Assembly (NCBI GenBank): GCA_933228895.1
Contig: OW121854.1
Location: forward strand, 53,176,609 to 53,240,608
Direction: 5' to 3'
From: Platycnemis pennipes
Lineage: Eukaryota > Arthropoda > Insecta > Odonata > Platycnemididae
Length of the DNA stretch: 64,000 bases
Shown: positions 59,166 through 64,000 of the stretch, one piece after another
Layout: every line of letters begins with the position of its first letter
Numbering within the stretch: the first letter of the stretch is position 1
Program-made: the position numbers and the translations under genes
The notes under the pieces: generated by a model
What the model saw: the letters and a program-made list of their open reading frames with translations, nothing else
Told to the model about the DNA's origin: nothing
Database searches by the model: none

Positions 59166-59569
59166 GGCCAACCATTAGAAGGTAACCGTGTGGCTGAGGA
59201 AGATAGGCAGATGTGGAATTAAAGAGTGGAGATTGTGATAATTAGGGGAGAAACAGAAGAGCAGGATAATAAGCGAAACATTTCCGCGACAGCGCAATGC
59301 ATATGGATGTAGCATAAGCCAAGAGCTGGCCAAGACGAGGAGGAGCTATCACGAGCGTCCTTTAGGAGATTGAGTTTAAGAAAGAGCCCGACGTTGAGAG
59401 AGGTGGTATACATCGCTTCTTAAAATTTTTAAAGGATCGTCTGGAGGCGTATTTGGCCTCGCTGGCAAACGATGAGTCTGGCCATGTGCGAGAAATAGGA
59501 TGCGTATTCTTTGCGGGAAAATTTGAGACATTCCCCCTTGAATGCGGGAGAAAGCGGAGGGTGATGATT

Positions 59570-60480
59570 TTGGACGAGGTAAGGGGATGAGGGAAGGGGA
59601 ATGAGGTTTCTTTTCGGTCGGTGAGGGGGGTGAGACATTTTGCGGCGTAGTAAGTGGTGTGTTTTTTTTAGGTGGCGGAGTGTGCATTGGATGGGAAGGG
59701 TGGGTGTTGGGGAGAAGAGGGGATGAGGGAGGTCGGAGAAGTTGGGGCAGAAAAGAGAGGTCGGAGGAGCCCTCCCCTGCCCTCCGCCCCCCTTGTAAGG
59801 GTGAGACCTTGGGACTGGAGCCCGGCTGGTTGTGCGGTTCGCGAAACTAGGAAGCACTTCGCCGACAACGCACCCCCCTCCACTTCCCTCTGCCTCCCAC
59901 ACAGCCTGACCACGCTGAGCAAATATTTGCGCGGGTCTCTCGAAAGACCTGGCCCTGCTATTTCCGACCATTTGGGCCTTTTTTTCCCTCTTTCCTCTGT
60001 CTCTCCCTCTCCCATTCTATACGTTTTCCGTAGCTCCCCCCTCCCCTTCCTTTTTGTATTTTTTCCTTCATCACCCGCCTCTTGTTATCTTCATTACTTT
60101 CTCTGCCTCCCTCTTTGCCTCCCCACCGTTTCTCCTCGTCCCGTCTCCCCCCACCGCATAGTTTGACCTCGACCTCAGCTCTCCTCCCACTTTTCCCACG
60201 CCCACGTCTTCCAACAGCCGCAGCGTCATCTCCTCCCCGCCATAAAAGTGCTCATTAAAAGTCCCATTCGAAATGCCCCCCCCCCCCCTCCCTCCTTGGG
60301 CCACTTCTCTCTAGGCACTCTTGTCTCTATCCCATCCTCACTCTCTCCCTCTCTTTACGCGTTAGGCTTGGAGCACTTTCTTGAAGGGCTAGCGCGCCAC
60401 CCACTGGAGATATGGCCAAGAGGGAAGGGGGGTGTGGTGCTAAATGTTTGCGTACGGAGAGGATTTAAAAATAAAATGAA
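59570..60480. other. GC-rich bipolar island, largest in the window
   Basis: G/A-rich on plus from about 59,570 to 59,770, CpG-richer around 59,780-59,870, then C/T-rich to about 60,360. Frames up to 180 codons (minus, 59,971-59,429) and 164 codons (plus, 59,672-60,166) overlap and give Pro/Ser/Arg-rich products. None has a domain. A CpG-island promoter is possible but unproven. Confidence 0.5.
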
Positions 60481-61730
60481 AACGTGAGCAGATTTTTCCA
60501 TTAGCGGGTCGACTTTCATTGCTGGTGTGGTTTGGTTCCGGGTGAGTCGGTTTCATTACGTGTAGGTTTGCCTTTTTCCTCCGTGACGCGAATTCGCAGT
60601 GTGTTTTGCTTTTCGCGTCCTCTCCCGGTGTTTCACTGCGTACGGAGTAGAAAATATTGAGGGCTCAAGGGCATTAACTTCGCAACCATTAAACCAAACT
60701 TGATATTTAGTGTTGGCTAATATTGTTTTTTAATAAAAGTCCTCCTTTGGAAGTTTGGTTTCACTGTTTCCCTTTCATTATTGGTTCTCGCTCGGGGCTC
60801 TTGGAGCCATTTCTGTCGTTAATGGCTCGTGTTGATATCCGTGGAATCTCTATGCCCTTTCACAAACATTCATGAAGTGACAGGCATATGAATATTTTCA
60901 GATAGGGAAAGAGTCGGCCATTTCTAGATTGTTCATTAACTCTTTTCCCCAGCGAGTTTCCACCACGGGAATAACTTGCGAAATAGAATTGAGACTTGTT
61001 ATTTTGCTGTTGACGTCAAACAAAATAAAAATACCAAGTTTTCAACGCATGGAGAACGCATTTCCCAAACTTGCAGTCGTTAACTTTAGGTTAATGATTT
61101 TTAGATCCCACTTACTGCAAGGAGCAGAACCAATGAAATTTTTCGTTCATAAACCCTAAGCATGTACGATGACATTTTACAGGTGTTCCGTAGTTACGAT
61201 AGAAACTGTTTCTTGGGGAGTTGATATATTTAGCGTGTACCTTAAACTGTAACATGGACTCCGTTTTAGCTGAATGGTGCTAAGATTTGTGTGTGTCTTT
61301 GATAAGATATTCTTTAAAAGCTAGTAAATTGATCATTATGTTAGGAGCTCTTTTGTGTCTTCAGCCCGTACTGGAGTGTGCAAAATGAAGTGCCTCTTAA
61401 TGGACGCTAGTGAAATCCTTGTGTATGGCAGCATTAATGATAAAATCCTTATGATAAGTTTGAGAAAAATGAATTAGTGTTTCTGCCACTGATCAAATTG
61501 CGCATCGAATACAAAATGAATTCTTGCTTTGGTCAATTGTTTTCAAGGATGAAAATTAATTAAAATGATACATAAAAGTTGATTCAAGAATATATACTGA
61601 AGGGAAAACAGGTACTGTCCGGGAAATCAGACTCAGTTTCTGTGAACTCTGCCATGAACGCCGGGACATATCTTGCTGCAGAGTGAAGGGGGTTCATTAA
61701 ATCTCGCGTCACGTCGGTGGTGATCAAGGA
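60481..61730. other. No gene seen
   Basis: AT-richer sequence with no recognisable feature. Confidence 0.5.
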
Positions 61731-62640
61731 AGTGCCCGTCGTCTCTTGGTATGTTCCCTAACCTCCCCCCTCAGCACCCCTTAATGTGAAGCTTGGGCGT
61801 AATAAAGTTTTGCTGGACTCGACTAATTTGACTGCGAACTTGTCGACACGGCAAATGTACGTAGGCTTCCACGCGTGCCTTTCCCCGTCCTTTGGTTTCA
61901 GAGGCGTGTGCGAATGATGAAAAGTTGGTTGGGGAGCGCGAAGGGTGGGGAAGGGGGGGTATCCCTGTAAGAACGGGGTTTAGGGATGGGTGAAGGGATG
62001 GTTTTGAGGGATGAAGCAGAACGAGGACGCTTTGGGTCACGTGAGGACGTAACGTTCAGGGTCGAATCGGGGTGTGGTGAGATGGGGCAATCATGGCCAT
62101 GGATTGGGAAGGAGGCGTGTATGGGTGGACACCTTGTTAAGTCCACGTAGCCAGCAGGAGAATATGGTCGTCGGCAAAAGCGGAAGACCTTCCAATTAAG
62201 ACACCAAAATATGAGACAAAGTTCCCTTGCTAATAACTCTAACCGCCTCCGAGCCTCCGTGATCCTGTCACATATGCAGATGGTATTGGCTGTTAGAGCT
62301 TGTCTTGTAATTTGAGTTCTTTCTCTCTCTCCATTTCCTTTTGCCTTTTCCCATCATTCCCTTCCCGCTCCAGCGTTGACTCTTTTACAGTTTTCTCTTT
62401 TTGCTCCTCTCCCCAAACCTCTCAGATTCAGGTCTCTCCATCCCCGTTCGATCCGCAGCGTGTCTTCGTCCCCTCCCATTCGTTCCTGCTCTGAATAATT
62501 CCGCTTCATCCGTACACCTTTCTCTCTCTCTCCCACTACTCCTGCTTCGCGCCCCTTTTTTCCGTATTCTGACCCTCGCCCTTACCAATCAAATTTGTCC
62601 CTTCTTTGTTCCGTTTGTGCGCCGGGATAATTTGATTACG
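61731..62640. other. GC-rich bipolar island
   Basis: G/A-rich on plus at 61,910-62,120, less biased at 62,130-62,310, then C/T-rich at 62,310-62,600. Several overlapping frames up to 89 codons, none with a domain. Confidence 0.45.
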
Positions 62641-63240
62641 AGAGCAGTTACGACCACCTGCTTGTGAAAGGTGCTTGAACGGCCTTAATGACGATATTCA
62701 TAGAAGGTGGTGCACAGGATTTGAGCGGAGGTTCCGATGTTTGCTGGGATGAAATTTTAACCATTAATAGGGTGTATAAATTTAAGCTAGATATTATGTT
62801 GATTTTGGTGATGTTGCCATTTCTATTACATGTAGCTAGTGCCATTAGCTCCACCCAAACAGATGAAGTTGTCAGGTTGGTGATCCACCTGTATGACAGT
62901 GCTAAGTACATATGTTCGAATGAAAACTTGTGCATGGGTGTTAAGAGTACATTATAGTTTACTGTTTACATTAGGGAAATTGCCTAGTTCTGCCGGGCCG
63001 AGACTGGTTTGGATGGGTGACCCTCCTCCATACCTTTACCGCGGTGCTCTTGTCCCCTGTCTGTAAGTGGAAGCAGATTAAACGAGGGTTGGCACAATGG
63101 ATCTAAAGATATCTAAGTGCCAATGGGGCTCCAAAAGGTCCCCAACCCACCCTCCAAATTGCAATTTTACGTTTAAGATTAGTAGGTTCAATGTGGTGAT
63201 TTAAAAACCGTTGTATATTCTTTCCAAATTCTACCACAAT
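62641..63240. other. No gene seen
   Basis: Two frames, plus 62,688-62,957 and minus 62,935-62,648, overlap almost fully. Neither is recognised. Confidence 0.45.
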
Positions 63241-63412
63241 TCATTTACATCTACATCTAAATCTACACGATACCCTGCAAGCCAGCGCGAGGGTGTGTGG
63301 CAGGGTATGAAGATCACTCAGCATGCACTACCGACATGCAAACAAGCAACTATAGGGTCTCATGCAACTAGATTGCTAGTATCTATAGTATTGAAGGAAT
63401 TAATACATGCTT
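63241..63412 (-). mobile_element. CR1-like LINE 3' end, short copy
   Basis: About 170 bp matching the terminal part of the adjacent longer copy: ATCTACATCTAAATCTACAC, ACCCTGCAAGCCAGC, AGGGTGTGTGGCAGGG, CATAGGGTCTC/TATAGGGTCTC and GCAACTAGAT. Truncated after AATACATGC. Confidence 0.85.
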
Positions 63413-63465
63413 AGTAACGTCTACACTTTCCTACTCATATACCTATACTTCATCTACACCTGCAT

Positions 63466-64000
63466 CGACATCTACACGATACCCTGCAAGCCACCACAAG
63501 GGTGTGTGGCAGGGGTGAAGGTCACCAAGCATGCACTACCGACATGCAAACCAGCAACCATAGGGTCTCGTGCAACTAGATCGTTAGTATCTGTAGTATT
63601 TAAGGGATTAATACATGCATCATTCACTGCAGACTACTCTAAAATATTTCCCCTACCTATTCCTTTGCTATGCTGCCTATTCTGTTCTCTCATAGTACGG
63701 GGGAAAATGCCATTTTGAATCTATCAGTACGACAATCTATCTTTTTAATCTAATTCTTGTATTAATTCTGACACACTACTCAAATTATCGTAATGCCTTT
63801 TAACCAACCTAGCTGGTGTACGCTGCACACTGTCTAGTTCTCTGTTCAAACCTAATTCATTCGGATCCCATACACTGGCTGCGTACTCAAGGTGGGGCCT
63901 AACTTGTGAAAAGTAACATCGCTCTTTTGTCTTCTCATCACATTTCCCAAGTACTTTTTGTAAATCCTAGCTTTCATTTCGCTCGGCCGCACATTTCCTG
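63466..64000 (-). mobile_element. CR1-like LINE 3' portion, continues past window end
   Basis: The hexamer tail (CATCTACACGATACCC on plus) lies at 63,467. A 3' UTR shared with the 12.4-kb copy follows, then antisense of the RT C-terminus from about 63,780. The implied protein keeps V-R-P-H-L-E-Y-A-A-S-V-W-D-P (about 63,904-63,863), intact where the 12.4-kb copy is broken. The element runs out of the window, so its 5' extent is unknown. Confidence 0.9.

Noticed and set aside
59429..59971. 180-codon minus-strand frame, the longest in the window
   Set aside because: Lies in a GC-rich biased island and overlaps several other open frames on both strands. The product is Pro/Ser/Arg-rich without any domain.
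59672..60166. 164-codon plus-strand frame
   Set aside because: Same island; a Ser/Pro/Leu-rich tail from C/T-rich DNA, no recognisable motif.

Overview
The window looks like intergenic or intronic DNA from a large, repeat-rich animal genome, most likely an arthropod. The evidence is AT-rich background broken by short GC-rich islands, many 5'-truncated non-LTR retrotransposon ends, tRNA-derived SINE-like units, Penelope-like ribozyme motifs, foldback DNA elements and simple repeats. Nothing has bacterial layout (operons, ribosome binding sites, dense coding). I found no host protein-coding gene I can support. Open frames over 60 codons are explained by transposon remnants, low-complexity GC-rich DNA or chance. 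Species cannot be named from the sequence alone.

Layout. 1-6 kb: AT-rich DNA with an AT-palindromic microsatellite, a 19-bp minisatellite, a poly-G run, and a tRNA-headed SINE beside a short hairpin. 6.05-6.56 kb: a 5'-truncated RTE-type LINE tail with a (TAA)n end and an 11-bp target duplication. 12.4-13.5 kb: a decayed CR1/Jockey-like retrotransposon on the minus strand; related 3' ends recur at 28.4 kb (plus), 56.9 kb (minus) and 63.2-64.0 kb (minus, running off the end). 16.9-38 kb: a cluster of 3' fragments of a second RTE-like family in both orientations, plus two copies of one SINE family at 17.9 and 24.7 kb. 44.95-46.45 kb: a 1.5-kb foldback DNA element with ~690-bp, nearly identical arms and a TTA target duplication. 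47-54 kb: several Penelope-like/hammerhead-like modules, the best at 53.67-54.07 kb, and a 479-bp MITE-like element at 50.9 kb.

Across the window, GC-rich islands of 0.4-1 kb (about 6.6, 13.6, 18.4, 20.1, 25.1, 26.8, 35.4, 41.2, 43.3, 54.4, 59.6 and 61.9 kb) stand out. Many are half purine-rich and half pyrimidine-rich, switching near the middle. Their function is unknown.

The elements do not form a pathway. They are independent insertions of several transposon classes: LINE, PLE, SINE and TIR DNA elements. SINEs and MITEs would depend on enzymes encoded elsewhere. The observations most worth following are the hammerhead-like motif at 53,979-54,020, the foldback element with tRNA-like modules in both arms, the compensatory hairpin shared by the two SINE copies, and the snap-back palindrome at 15,948-16,059.
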